Assembly (NCBI RefSeq): GCF_918741275.1
Contig: NZ_CAKKNA010000001.1
Span: forward strand, 124,001-188,000
DNA: 64,000 nt
DNA from: Bacillus sp. CECT 9360
GTDB taxonomy: Bacteria; Bacillota; Bacilli; Bacillales; DSM-1321
Direction: 5' to 3'
Shown here: positions 28,224-37,027 of the stretch, piece after piece
How positions within the stretch are numbered: position 1 is the first letter of the stretch
Layout: every line of letters starts with the position of its first letter
Position numbers and translations under genes: made by a program
The notes under the pieces: generated by a model
Seen by the model: the letters and a program-made list of their open reading frames with translations, nothing else
Database searches by the model: none
Told to the model about the DNA's origin: nothing

Positions 28224-29012
28224 ATGGAAACGACAACAAAATATGATCATATTAGAGTTGAAAAAAACAATGAAAAGCAAATCGCTACTATTATTTTTGA
28301 CCGTCCGGAAAAAATGAACTATATCAGTATGACTGCGCGCGGACAATTCTCAGAGATTTTCGATCAGTTAAATAAGGATGAAAATGTAAGGGTTATCATA
28401 ATCAAAGGGGAAGGGGATAAAGCTTTCAGCGCAGGTGGAAGTATCCCGCAATTCATGGAAACTCATCCGGAGGAGCTTTCACGCTTAAGAATCAATGTTG
28501 CCGCACCGGAACGTTCACCTAAACCTGTGATTGCACAGCTTCAGGGTTTTACCTTTGGAGTTGGTTTTGAGATCGCCATGGCCTGTGATTTCCGAATCGC
28601 TGCGGACGATACACTTCTGGGCCTCCCGGAAATGAATCTGGGAATGATACCTGGAAGCGGCGGTACCCAACGTGTAGTGAAAGCAGTCGGTCTGACAAGG
28701 GCTAAAGATATGATCATGAGGGCAAGAAGAATTCCCGCAGAGGAAGGATATCAATGGGGACTGCTGACAAAAGTCGTTGCCAAGGATGAATTGGAAACAG
28801 AAGTTCTCCAATTAGCCGAAGAATTGACAAGATTTTCACCGCTAGCCCAACGTGTATGTAAAGAGGTATTAAACGCAGCGGAAGAAGGCCCCCTCAGCAC
28901 TGGTTTGGAAATCGAGGGCCGGGCTTATGGAATGCTGAGATGCACCGATGATTTTAAAGAGGGTGTAGATGCCTTTGTAGAAAAGCGGAAACCTAATTTT
29001 ACAGGGAAATAA
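28224..29012 (+). CDS. hmfE: Crotonase-family enzyme, HmfE-like
   Basis: Enoyl-CoA hydratase/isomerase family, 262 residues. Oxyanion-hole segments KAFSAGGS (about 71-78) and GFTFGVGFEIAMACDFRIA (about 110), and the catalytic-loop LGLPEMNLGMIPGSGGTQR (about 133-151) with a glutamate in the usual place. In furoate breakdown the corresponding enzyme opens or hydrolyses the hydroxyfuroyl-CoA product to 2-oxoglutarate; that role is inferred from position after the CoA ligase. Good ribosome binding site (AAAGGGG). A weak hairpin follows. Confidence 0.85.
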   Translation: METTTKYDHIRVEKNNEKQIATIIFDRPEKMNYISMTARGQFSEIFDQLNKDENVRVIIIKGEGDKAFSAGGSIPQFMETHPEELSRLRINVAAPERSPKPVIAQLQGFTFGVGFEIAMACDFRIAADDTLLGLPEMNLGMIPGSGGTQRVVKAVGLTRAKDMIMRARRIPAEEGYQWGLLTKVVAKDELETEVLQLAEELTRFSPLAQRVCKEVLNAAEEGPLSTGLEIEGRAYGMLRCTDDFKEGVDAFVEKRKPNFTGK

Positions 29013-29028
29013 AAAACTTAATTCATGT

Positions 29029-29055
29029 GATCCTCACAGAAAGACTGTGGGGATT
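29029..29055 (+). terminator. Hairpin after the crotonase gene
   Basis: GATCCTCACAG and CTGTGGGGATT pair with one G-U, no clear T tract. It may weaken read-through between the hydroxylase operon and the transporter gene. Confidence 0.45.
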
Positions 29056-29176
29056 ATCTCCTCAAATTAACGCTAATGTCGCATTTTTAAAAAACAGAAA
29101 ATTATGAAAATAATAGATTAATTTTAGTTTAAGTCAGGTTAGATATAAAAAAATAATTAATAGGGGGGCATATTTT

Positions 29177-30517
29177 ATGTCAAATTCAACACAAAAGGTT
29201 GTTTCAAACCCGCCTGAAAAGCAGGGCAATAATCGTCAATTAGTCTCGGCGACTATGGCATCACTTTTAGGATGGTCTTTCGATCTTTATGATCTGTTTA
29301 TTCTTCTGTATGTGACACCTACAATTGGAGCATTATTTTTTCCAAGCAGCAACCCGACCCTATCCCTGGCTGCCGTTTACGCTTCATTTGCTGTAACATT
29401 GCTTATGCGTCCGCTCGGATCAGCCATCTTTGGATCCTATGCCGATAAAAACGGCAGAAAGAAAGCGATGACGGTTGCTATAGTTGGAGTTGGATTGAGT
29501 ACAGCTGTCTTTGGGCTTTTGCCGACGGTACCGCAAATAGGTATATTTGCCACAGTAATCTTCTTGCTGCTGCGCCTAGTACAAGGGATATTTGTTGGTG
29601 GTGTTGTGGCCTCCACACATACGATCGGAACTGAATCTGCGCCACCTAAATTAAGAGGGTTAATGTCCGGCCTTATTGGCGGAGGTGGAGCAGGTCTAGG
29701 AGCTCTATTTGCTTCAATCGCATTCACAATTGTATCCGCTTTATTTCCAGGTGAAGCATTCAGTGAATGGGGATGGAGAGTCATGTTTTTCACGGGTCTT
29801 ATCGGATCCGTCGCTGGTCTCTTTGTTTTCCGGACCCTTGATGAGTCACCATTATGGAAAGAGCTTCAAAAAGAGAAAAAAGAAAAGAAGCAGCCCCAAA
29901 CGATTGAGCAAAAGCCGGTTAAGACCGTATTTACCACCTATTTACGAGTATTGCTGGTCAATCTCATGATCGTTATTGGCGGTGGTTCCGGTTATTATCT
30001 CACTGCAGGCTTTATCCCTACCTTCTTGGATATCATTAACGGCGTATCACCGGCGACTAAATCAGGAATTCTCATCGCTTCAAGTTTCGTAACGATTATT
30101 TCGGCACTCATTGTGGGCCATTTAAGTGAAATAATCGGAAGAAAAAAGACTTTCCTTGGTGTCGGCTTGATAAATATCATCGGCCTTCCATTCTTCTACC
30201 TTTCATTAGCTGATGCAACAACCACTTCTTCGATTTATTTCTATACCATCTGCGTAGTGTTTCTCGGGAATGCTGCCTATGCTCCTGTATTGATATTTCT
30301 AAATGAACGTTTTCCAACTTCAATCCGCTCTACCGGCACCGGGCTTTCCTGGAACATGGGATTTGCCGTGGGAGGCATGATGCCAACGTTTGTGACATTA
30401 GCTAGCGGCTCAGTGCAAAACATTCCACATACTCTGATGTTTTTCTTCATCGGTATTTATCTGGTTTACATTCTTGGAAGCCTGATTATACCGGAGACCA
30501 GAGGAAATTTGAAATAG
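29177..30517 (+). CDS. MFS transporter, aromatic-acid/metabolite:H+ symporter type
   Basis: 446-residue major facilitator with 12 helices. The first helix contains SFDLYDLFIL, like the acidic DxxD-type motif of aromatic-acid and metabolite:H+ symporters, and the loop after helix 2 has GSYADKNGRKKAM, the MFS signature. A long central loop rich in lysine lies near 235-255. ATG follows a GGGGGG run. Its place inside the block points to uptake of the furan acid or aldehyde product, as hmf clusters in other bacteria also carry an MFS gene. Hairpins lie on both sides, so it may have its own promoter. Confidence 0.85.
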   Translation: MSNSTQKVVSNPPEKQGNNRQLVSATMASLLGWSFDLYDLFILLYVTPTIGALFFPSSNPTLSLAAVYASFAVTLLMRPLGSAIFGSYADKNGRKKAMTVAIVGVGLSTAVFGLLPTVPQIGIFATVIFLLLRLVQGIFVGGVVASTHTIGTESAPPKLRGLMSGLIGGGGAGLGALFASIAFTIVSALFPGEAFSEWGWRVMFFTGLIGSVAGLFVFRTLDESPLWKELQKEKKEKKQPQTIEQKPVKTVFTTYLRVLLVNLMIVIGGGSGYYLTAGFIPTFLDIINGVSPATKSGILIASSFVTIISALIVGHLSEIIGRKKTFLGVGLINIIGLPFFYLSLADATTTSSIYFYTICVVFLGNAAYAPVLIFLNERFPTSIRSTGTGLSWNMGFAVGGMMPTFVTLASGSVQNIPHTLMFFFIGIYLVYILGSLIIPETRGNLK

Positions 30518-30529
30518 AAATTCTATCTT

Positions 30530-30558
30530 AGGAAGGGGGAAAACTCTTTCCCCTTCCT
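30530..30558 (+). terminator. Hairpin between transporter and aldehyde dehydrogenase genes
   Basis: AGGAAGGGG(G)AAA and TTTCCCCTTCCT form a 12-bp stem with one bulge. No long T tract follows; the gap to the next ribosome binding site is only about 12 bases, so it may be an attenuator or processing site. Confidence 0.5.
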
Positions 30559-30580
30559 CTACTAGTTTGGGAGGAAAAAA

Positions 30581-32047
30581 ATGACAACAGCAGTAGATAA
30601 GAAAACACCGGTCTATTACAACTATATTGGTGGAGAATGGACTGAATCTGCGTCAAAAGAAATGATTGAATCGTACAATCCTGCAACGGGTGAATTGGTT
30701 AGCTATTCTCAAAAGTCCAATTTGGACGATGTGAAGGCAACTATCGATTCAGTGGAGCAAACGTATCTGCAGAGTGATTGGTCAGTAAATCCAAAGCGCC
30801 GTTATGAAGCACTGCTTGGTTTAGCGCAGAAAATGACAGGTAAAATGGAAGATTTGTCTCGGATCTTGACATTGGAACAAGGTAAAACCATTCGCGAATC
30901 AAGGATAGAGATTTCCGGCTGTATCGATACGCTTAAATATTTTGCTGGTGCCGCCCGCACAATTCTTGGACGTTCCATTCAACTGGAACCAAATAATCTT
31001 GGAGTAATCGTAAAGGAACCGATTGGTGTTGTGGGCATCATTTCGCCTTGGAACTGGCCGGCTCTTCTGATGGTACGTGAACTGGCTCCTGCTCTTGCCG
31101 CCGGCAATGGCGTCATCGTAAAGCCTGCCAGTTTGACCCCATCCATTTCTGTGGAGATCTTTAAATTGATAGACGAGGTACCTGAGTTTCCCAAAGGGAT
31201 TGTCAGCATCATTACCGGACCTGGAAGCTCAATCGGAGCCTATATGGCAACAAGCAACAAGATTGATATGATCAGCTTCACTGGTGATACTTCAACTGGA
31301 AAAGCAATTATGGAAATGGGTGCAAGCAATATTAAAAAGCTGGCGTTGGAGCTGGGAGGAAAATCACCAAATGTTGTGTTTGCTGATGCGAACCTGGATA
31401 AAGCGATTCCTATCATTGGGAAGTCGATTTTCATCTCGGCAGGACAAATCTGTATGGCAGGATCAAGATTACTAATACATGATTCGATAAAAGATGAAGT
31501 CGTAGCCCGATTAAAGAATTATGCAGAAGGGCTGCGGGTCGAAAACGGGTTATCTGAAAATGCGGATATGGGTCCGCTCGTGTCGCAGAGCCAGCTTGAT
31601 ATCGTCCAGAAGTATTGTGAAATCGGCAAACAAGAAGGCAAGATCATTACCGGCGGTTATCCATTGACTGGTGGCGATTATGATAAAGGATATTATTTCA
31701 GCCCGACTATTATCGATGAACTTCCAGCCAAATGCCGGGTTGTCCAAGAAGAGATTTTTGGCCCTGTTCTTGCTGTGCAATCCTTCTCCAACGATGAAGA
31801 AGCACTTGAAATAGCGAATGACAGCGACTTCGGTTTGTCCGCCGGCGTATGGACTACGGACCTAAACCGGGCCGTGAAGATGTCAAAGGGTATCAAAGCG
31901 GGAACCGTCTGGATTAATTCGTACAACAAGAATTTCCCGGAAGCGGAATTTGGGGGCTACAAGCAAAGTGGTTTAGGACGCACCAGAGGAATAGACGGAT
32001 TGATGGAGTACTGCGAAACAAAACACATTCATATTGAAACTGATTAA
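30581..32047 (+). CDS. Aldehyde dehydrogenase (furan aldehyde candidate)
   Basis: NAD(P)-dependent aldehyde dehydrogenase of 488 residues. Motifs: SPWNWP (about 156), FTGDTSTGK (about 235), catalytic Glu in LELGGKSPN (about 257) and catalytic Cys in GQICMAGSR (about 291). ATG follows GGGAGG. The next gene is 16 bases away. In this context it should oxidise furfural or hydroxymethylfurfural-type aldehydes to acids. Vanillin or other aromatic aldehydes are possible alternatives. Confidence 0.9.
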   Translation: MTTAVDKKTPVYYNYIGGEWTESASKEMIESYNPATGELVSYSQKSNLDDVKATIDSVEQTYLQSDWSVNPKRRYEALLGLAQKMTGKMEDLSRILTLEQGKTIRESRIEISGCIDTLKYFAGAARTILGRSIQLEPNNLGVIVKEPIGVVGIISPWNWPALLMVRELAPALAAGNGVIVKPASLTPSISVEIFKLIDEVPEFPKGIVSIITGPGSSIGAYMATSNKIDMISFTGDTSTGKAIMEMGASNIKKLALELGGKSPNVVFADANLDKAIPIIGKSIFISAGQICMAGSRLLIHDSIKDEVVARLKNYAEGLRVENGLSENADMGPLVSQSQLDIVQKYCEIGKQEGKIITGGYPLTGGDYDKGYYFSPTIIDELPAKCRVVQEEIFGPVLAVQSFSNDEEALEIANDSDFGLSAGVWTTDLNRAVKMSKGIKAGTVWINSYNKNFPEAEFGGYKQSGLGRTRGIDGLMEYCETKHIHIETD

Positions 32048-32063
32048 GAAGGGAGGCTATTGA

Positions 32064-33242
32064 ATGAGTAAGGTCGGTATGTTTAAAGGAATTGATTTTG
32101 AATTTTCGTTTCATCTCCCTACCTTGATTGAATTTGGGTTCGGCAAAGCTGCGCTTCTTGGAGAGAAGCTTGAACAATTGGGCGTGAAGAATGTTTTTTT
32201 CGTTAGCGATAAAGGAGTGGAAGCTGCCGGGCTGCTTCAGAATTTGGAAAAATCCTTGCAGACCTCAAATATACAATATGAAACATATTTGGAGGTTGAA
32301 CCTGATCCCGGGCTTGAGACTATAAATAAAGGTGCTGAAGCATTCACATCTCTTTCCTTTGATTGTATTGTGGCTGTCGGGGGAGGTAGTGCCATTGATA
32401 CGGCAAAAGGAATCAGGGTGATAGCGAGCAATGGCGGAAGCATAGAAGACTATGCAGGTGTTAATAAAATAGGCATCGCTCCAACTATTCCTTTGGTTGC
32501 CATACCTACCACTTCCGGGACCGGCAGTGAAGTAACCATTTTTGGTGTGTACTCTGATTGGGTGAAAAATGTCAAGGTGACAGTTACCAGTCAGTATATG
32601 GCGCCAACCATTGCTCTTGTCGACCCGCAGCTAACGATGAATTTACCGAAAACAATGACAGCCGCCTCAGGTATAGATGCCCTGGCTCACGGGATTGAAT
32701 CTTATTTCTCACTGAGATCCAGCCCTTCATCTGCAGCTCTGGCTTTGGAAGCAATTGATATAGTCGGTTCCCACCTTCGCCAATCGGTAAGCAATGGAGA
32801 AGATGAACAGGCAAGGAATGGAATGTCCCATGGAAGTCTGCTTGCTGGAATGGCTTTTAACAATAGTTTTCTTGGCCTAACCCATGCAATTGGAAGTGCT
32901 CTTTCAGGACATTGCCACATTCCACATGGGGTAGCCATAGGATTATTGCTGCCGAAAGTAGTGGAATTTAATTCATTTGCCCGTCCTGATAAAGCTGCCA
33001 AAATAGCAGAGCTTTTAGGCGAAAAGGCAGATAATGAAGATCAGCTGGCGAAGCTGGCAACACATGCTGTCGCAAATTTTGTAAAAGAAATTGGACTTCC
33101 AACTCGACTAAGGGACGTGAATGTGCTAGAAGCAAAGCTAACTGACGTTGCAAGGGATTCTTTTAAAAGCGGGATGATGAAGTTTAATCCGCGCCAGCCG
33201 AATGAATCAGAAGTGCTAGAGCTATTAAAAAGTATATATTAA
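32064..33242 (+). CDS. Iron-containing alcohol dehydrogenase
   Basis: Group III alcohol dehydrogenase of 392 residues. NAD-binding GGGSAIDTAKG (about 110-120), TTSGTGSEVT (about 152) and the metal-ligand set: Asp and His in GIDALAHGIE (about 197-206), His in GLTHAIGS and in IPHGVAI. ATG follows GGGAGG. It probably interconverts furfuryl alcohol-type compounds and aldehydes, passing them to the aldehyde dehydrogenase just upstream. Metal identity cannot be read from the sequence. Confidence 0.9.
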   Translation: MSKVGMFKGIDFEFSFHLPTLIEFGFGKAALLGEKLEQLGVKNVFFVSDKGVEAAGLLQNLEKSLQTSNIQYETYLEVEPDPGLETINKGAEAFTSLSFDCIVAVGGGSAIDTAKGIRVIASNGGSIEDYAGVNKIGIAPTIPLVAIPTTSGTGSEVTIFGVYSDWVKNVKVTVTSQYMAPTIALVDPQLTMNLPKTMTAASGIDALAHGIESYFSLRSSPSSAALALEAIDIVGSHLRQSVSNGEDEQARNGMSHGSLLAGMAFNNSFLGLTHAIGSALSGHCHIPHGVAIGLLLPKVVEFNSFARPDKAAKIAELLGEKADNEDQLAKLATHAVANFVKEIGLPTRLRDVNVLEAKLTDVARDSFKSGMMKFNPRQPNESEVLELLKSIY

Positions 33243-33266
33243 TTTCTAAATTTGGAGGGATTGAAT

Positions 33267-34097
33267 ATGACTGAAGAATTAATTCCCGGTCTCGATAAAA
33301 GTACGAGCGAAGTTGCATGGAATCTATATCGAAAGGCAATCCGATTTGGGACATGGGACCCTGAGGCTATTGATCTAAGCCAGGATAAAAAGGATTTCGA
33401 ATCCCTTGATCAGGACTTGCGAGATTATCTCATCCATTTTTGTACAGGGTTTCTCGACGCTGAAGAAAATGTTGCATTAAAGTTCTGTCCCTGGATTATG
33501 CTAGGATCCACTACGGAAGAGCAGGCATTTCTAAGCACACAATTATTGGAGGAATTTAAACATACGCAGTTTTTTATGCGCTATTTCAGTGAAGTTCTGG
33601 GGCGCGAACGTATCTCAGGAGTAAAAAATCTCGTCCAGCAGAAGCTGGACGACCGTGCAAGGCAAATGCTTGACGCCCTGGAAGCAGGTCCCGAAGAGCG
33701 TGAAGCAGCCCTTGTTGAAGGATTGACCCATTATCAAGGCATCATCGAAGGGGTTCAGGCGATGTCTGGATATGATGTATATGAAGCTGTATACGGAAGC
33801 AAAGGATTGTTCCCGGGGCTTAAAGAAGGGTTTGCAAGAATTAAAGAAGATGAAGGCCGGCATGTTGGGTTCGGCCTGCGCATGCTCAAGCTTTTAGCAC
33901 GAAATCCAAAGCATGCAGAGCGAATCCGGGCCATTTATGATGAATATCTTCCGTATATTCTTATCCGTTATGACCAGCAAGTAATCGTCGAAGGACGTGA
34001 AGTGCCAACACCGCCTGAAGTACAAGGCCGCGAGCGGTTGACGAAATTATTTGACAGACGGTTGAAAGATATATTCGGCAACTTGGTGAACAATTAG
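33267..34097 (+). CDS. R2lox-type di-iron (Mn/Fe) oxidase
   Basis: Ferritin-like protein of 276 residues related to ribonucleotide reductase R2, best matching R2-like ligand-binding oxidase. Ligand set by spacing: Glu66, Glu96 and His99 (EFKH), Glu161, Glu196 and His199 (EGRH). Val69 and Tyr156 sit three after the first Glu and five before the fourth, the positions of the Val-Tyr ether crosslink described for Mycobacterium and Geobacillus R2lox (from memory). ATG 33267 follows TTGGAGGG; a TTG at 33252 overlaps that site. No reductase large subunit is nearby, so a nucleotide-reductase role is unlikely. It sits 24 bases after the alcohol dehydrogenase and 11 before the UbiD gene. Physiological function of R2lox is unknown. 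Confidence 0.82.
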   Translation: MTEELIPGLDKSTSEVAWNLYRKAIRFGTWDPEAIDLSQDKKDFESLDQDLRDYLIHFCTGFLDAEENVALKFCPWIMLGSTTEEQAFLSTQLLEEFKHTQFFMRYFSEVLGRERISGVKNLVQQKLDDRARQMLDALEAGPEEREAALVEGLTHYQGIIEGVQAMSGYDVYEAVYGSKGLFPGLKEGFARIKEDEGRHVGFGLRMLKLLARNPKHAERIRAIYDEYLPYILIRYDQQVIVEGREVPTPPEVQGRERLTKLFDRRLKDIFGNLVNN

Positions 34098-34108
34098 GAG
34101 GTCCCTTT

Positions 34109-35500
34109 ATGAGAGCAAAGTCGCTTCGCACCTGGCTAGAGTACCTGCAAAGCACCGACAGGGTAGCAGTCATAGATAGAGAAGTCAGCCTGCAGTTCGA
34201 AGTCGCAGCACTTACGAAAAAGCTGGATGGCAAAAAAGCAACCTATTTCACTAATGTAGAAGACTTTGAGATTCCGATCGTTTCTGGCATTTGTGCAACA
34301 CGGGAACAATTTGCGGAAGCACTGGAAACCGACCAGTATCAATTATTATCAAAATTTACTGAAGCGGTCACTTCTCCGGTTGAATGCCGACATGTAAAAA
34401 AAGTGGATGCTCCGGTTAAAGAAAACATCATTTTGGATAATATTGATTTAGATGCATTTCCGATACCGGTCCACCATGAGAAGGATTCAGGCAAGTATAT
34501 TACAGCCGGGCTCTTTATCGTACGTGATCCGGTTACGAGAAAACAAAATGTTTCGATACACCGCCTGCAGATCTCGGGGAAGGACAGACTGGGTGTACTT
34601 CTCTTGCCCCGACATACTTATCATTTATTTAAACAGGCTGAAGATGCAGGAAGGCCGCTTGAATGTGCCATTGCCATTGGCGTGGATCCTGTCACTCTTC
34701 TTGCTTCCCAAGCCAGTACTCCTTTCGGTGTTGATGAACTTGAAATTGCAAGTGCGCTGTTAAGGGAACCACTTGAAGTGGTCCGATGTGAAACGGTGGA
34801 CATTGATGTGCCGGCTTATGCCGAGATTGTGCTAGAGGGCAAAATTCTGCCTAAAGTACGGGAACCGGAAGGACCATTTGGTGAATTTCCAAAATATTAT
34901 GGTCCGAAAGGTGATAAGGAAGTTGTCCAACTAACCGGGATTACGCACCGCAACAATCCCATTTTTTATACGATTGTACCCGCTGGTTACGAACATTTAC
35001 TATTAGGGGGTATACCAAGAGAAGCTAGCCTGATTCAAAGTATACGGCAAACTGTTCCTTCAGTGAAGGCGGTACATATGAGCCCTGGAGGAACATGCCG
35101 GTATCATGCAGTCATTTCCATCAAAAAGCGAAATGAAGGCGAGGGAAAAAATGCAATTATTGCAGCTTTTGCCAATAGCTTTGACATTAAGCACGTAGTC
35201 GTAGTCGATGAAGAGGTCGACGTATTTAATATGGAAGAAGTCGAGTGGGCCATTGCCACACGTTTTCAAGCAGAAAAAGATTTAGTGGTAATAAAAGGTA
35301 CACAAGGGTCAAAATTGGATCCGTCTACTGACGAGGGCTTTGGATCCAAAATGGGGTTTGATTGCACGATTCCTTTAGGAAGCGAACCTATGAGATATAA
35401 ACGAATTCATATTCCGGGTTATGAAGCAATGGACATTAATGACTATATCAACGAAAATTCGTCGGGATTACGTGCACAACATCTTGAAAAGAAATTATAG
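34109..35500 (+). CDS. hmfF: UbiD-family decarboxylase, HmfF-like
   Basis: Prenylated-FMN-dependent (de)carboxylase of 463 residues. The catalytic triad is visible as Arg152 (IHRLQ), Glu254 and Glu259 (EGPFGEF). His296 and Arg304 (in YEHLLLGGIPREA) fall exactly at the numbers I recall for the substrate-binding pair of Pelotomaculum HmfF, which acts on 2,5-furandicarboxylate. That, plus the neighbouring genes, supports a furandicarboxylate decarboxylase giving 2-furoate. Other UbiD substrates (vanillate, hydroxybenzoate, pyrrole carboxylate) are alternatives. ATG follows TTAGGAGG. The cofactor would come from the UbiX-type gene downstream, which is frameshifted here. Confidence 0.87.
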   Translation: MRAKSLRTWLEYLQSTDRVAVIDREVSLQFEVAALTKKLDGKKATYFTNVEDFEIPIVSGICATREQFAEALETDQYQLLSKFTEAVTSPVECRHVKKVDAPVKENIILDNIDLDAFPIPVHHEKDSGKYITAGLFIVRDPVTRKQNVSIHRLQISGKDRLGVLLLPRHTYHLFKQAEDAGRPLECAIAIGVDPVTLLASQASTPFGVDELEIASALLREPLEVVRCETVDIDVPAYAEIVLEGKILPKVREPEGPFGEFPKYYGPKGDKEVVQLTGITHRNNPIFYTIVPAGYEHLLLGGIPREASLIQSIRQTVPSVKAVHMSPGGTCRYHAVISIKKRNEGEGKNAIIAAFANSFDIKHVVVVDEEVDVFNMEEVEWAIATRFQAEKDLVVIKGTQGSKLDPSTDEGFGSKMGFDCTIPLGSEPMRYKRIHIPGYEAMDINDYINENSSGLRAQHLEKKL

Positions 35501-35537
35501 GATTGCATGTTATTTCATTAATGATTGGGGGATATGA

Positions 35538-36094
35538 ATGAAAGTCGTTGTAGGTATATCTGGAGCGAGCGGAGCTATTTATGGGATTCGTATACTGGAA
35601 GCATTAAAGGCAGTAAAAGTAGAAAGTCATCTCATCCTTAGCGAAACAGCAAGAACCACCATTGAATACGAGACAGAATACAAGGTAGAGGATGTAAAAC
35701 AGTTAGCCACTAAAGTTTACGATAATAAGAATCTCGGTGCCGCTATATCCAGCGGATCATTCAAGGTTGATGGAATGGTTATTGCACCTTGCTCGATTAA
35801 AACTCTTTCCGGAATCGCAAACAGTTTAATGTTGACCTCATGACCAGGGCAGCCGATGTCAGTTTAAAAGAAAGAAGAAAATTAGTATTAATGGTCCGGG
35901 AGACCCCGCTTCACCTTGGTCATCTAAACCATATGACGACGGTCACGCAAATAGGCGGGATTATTCTCCCACCTGTACCATCTTTTTATCACCTTCCAAA
36001 AACAGTTGATGACATCATAGACCAAAGTGTACAAAAAGCTTTGGATCAATTTGGCATAGAGGCAAATCTTTTTAATAGATGGGTAGGAATTTAG
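35538..36094 (+). pseudogene. UbiX flavin prenyltransferase (HmfG-like), split by a frameshift
   Basis: UbiX makes prenylated FMN for UbiD. The first frame (35538-35843) holds [27 protein letters not shown] and then hits TGA; the second (from 35840) continues with [23 protein letters not shown] in the correct order for UbiX, to 36094. Together they give about 186 residues, the normal length. Losing one base near 35826 (AGT-TT-AAT) explains the break; restoring it would read [14 protein letters not shown]. The two parts overlap as ATGA, so both could be translated, but the fold is unlikely to work in two pieces. Real mutation or sequencing error cannot be told here. Confidence 0.85.
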
Positions 36095-36263
36095 TATTAA
36101 GTTTGAGTTATTAACCGTGATATGGACCTGTTTTAGCAGAAGGGCCGATAGCAATGGGCTGATTCGTAATAGGATAAGAAGAATTCCGATTAAGATACGA
36201 GTGGGAGTGTACCAATAAATAAGGAAAACCCTTTTTATTATTACAGGAATTTATGAAGAAGTG

Positions 36264-36286
36264 GACCGTCAACAGACGGTCTATTT
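36264..36286 (+). terminator. Terminator closing the catabolic block
   Basis: GACCGTC (36264-36270) and GACGGTC (36275-36281), loop AACA, then TATTT. A good stem with a weak T tract, 170 bases after the UbiX gene. Confidence 0.65.
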
Positions 36287-36352
36287 CGCATTCTACATCT
36301 TAGATAAATCACCAAAGTAACATGACGATTATGACCGCATAAGATAAAGGCA

Positions 36353-37027
36353 TTAAATGATATGTTTCTTGGGCAGAAGCTTTAATGCGTTAGAGAGATT
36401 CAAAAATACATCACGTTCATCTGTGGCTGAAACTTTATTCTCATCTGGAACCTGATTATAAAACTGTTGGGCTCCCATTTCTAACAAATTACCGTATTCC
36501 TTAGCGAAATGTGCAAAAGTCTTGTCATATTCATCCGAATTAGGAAGTAATTCGATAATGGCCATAAGGTGCAGAGAACAGGCCATTGCGATCGGACCTA
36601 ACACCTGGGGAATATCAAATTGATTCACTGTTTCTTTTACAGTAGTGCCTGCCGCTTTTTCAAGTTCTAATAATTTGTTATGTTGTGTTTTAATCACTCC
36701 GGGGTCGCCTTCTTTTTTAGTTTGTGAATATGCTACATACTGGCGCCTAATATCCACGCACCTGTCAATAAGCTCCTCGATTACCCCGTGATCAATGTCT
36801 GTATTGAGCAGTTTTCCTATTTCGTCGACTGAGCTTTTAATAAGCTTTTTATAATCAATGTCCATTCCAAAATGTCTTTTCATGAAATGAGCATATTCCA
36901 AGCCAGGACTGCTTGCCGTTAGGCCTTCTGCTTCTTTCGCAAAGAACCATTTCCACGTATAGTCTTCAAATACTTCCTTTTGGATCTCGCTGGTCTGGTG
37001 CTGGTTTGTATTTGAGCGATTTTCCAT
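36353..37027 (-). CDS. Helical protein of unknown function
   Basis: 224 residues, ATG at 37027 after AAGGAGG. The sequence is predicted mostly alpha-helical, charged and without signal peptide or membrane helix; a slightly hydrophobic stretch (QVLGPIAMACSLHLMAIIELL, about 139-160) is the only one. Residues 1-15 are polar and rich in Asn/Gln/Thr. I do not recognise the family. It faces away from the patatin-like gene and is separated from it by about 540 bases; no operon partner. Confidence 0.7.
   Translation of the reverse strand: MENRSNTNQHQTSEIQKEVFEDYTWKWFFAKEAEGLTASSPGLEYAHFMKRHFGMDIDYKKLIKSSVDEIGKLLNTDIDHGVIEELIDRCVDIRRQYVAYSQTKKEGDPGVIKTQHNKLLELEKAAGTTVKETVNQFDIPQVLGPIAMACSLHLMAIIELLPNSDEYDKTFAHFAKEYGNLLEMGAQQFYNQVPDENKVSATDERDVFLNLSNALKLLPKKHII

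Noticed and set aside
33252-33266. TTG start for the R2lox gene
   Set aside because: The TTG is part of the TTGGAGGG ribosome binding site of the ATG at 33267.
26646-36094. Ferulate to vanillate to guaiacol pathway (Fcs/Ech/Vdh/VdcBCD)
   Set aside because: Ligase, crotonase, aldehyde dehydrogenase and UbiD/UbiX would fit, but it does not explain the molybdenum hydroxylase with its maturation genes; no VdcD-type small subunit was seen. Kept as an alternative in the entries.
35840-36094. Independent 84-residue gene
   Set aside because: It is the continuation of UbiX in another frame, in the right order and distance.
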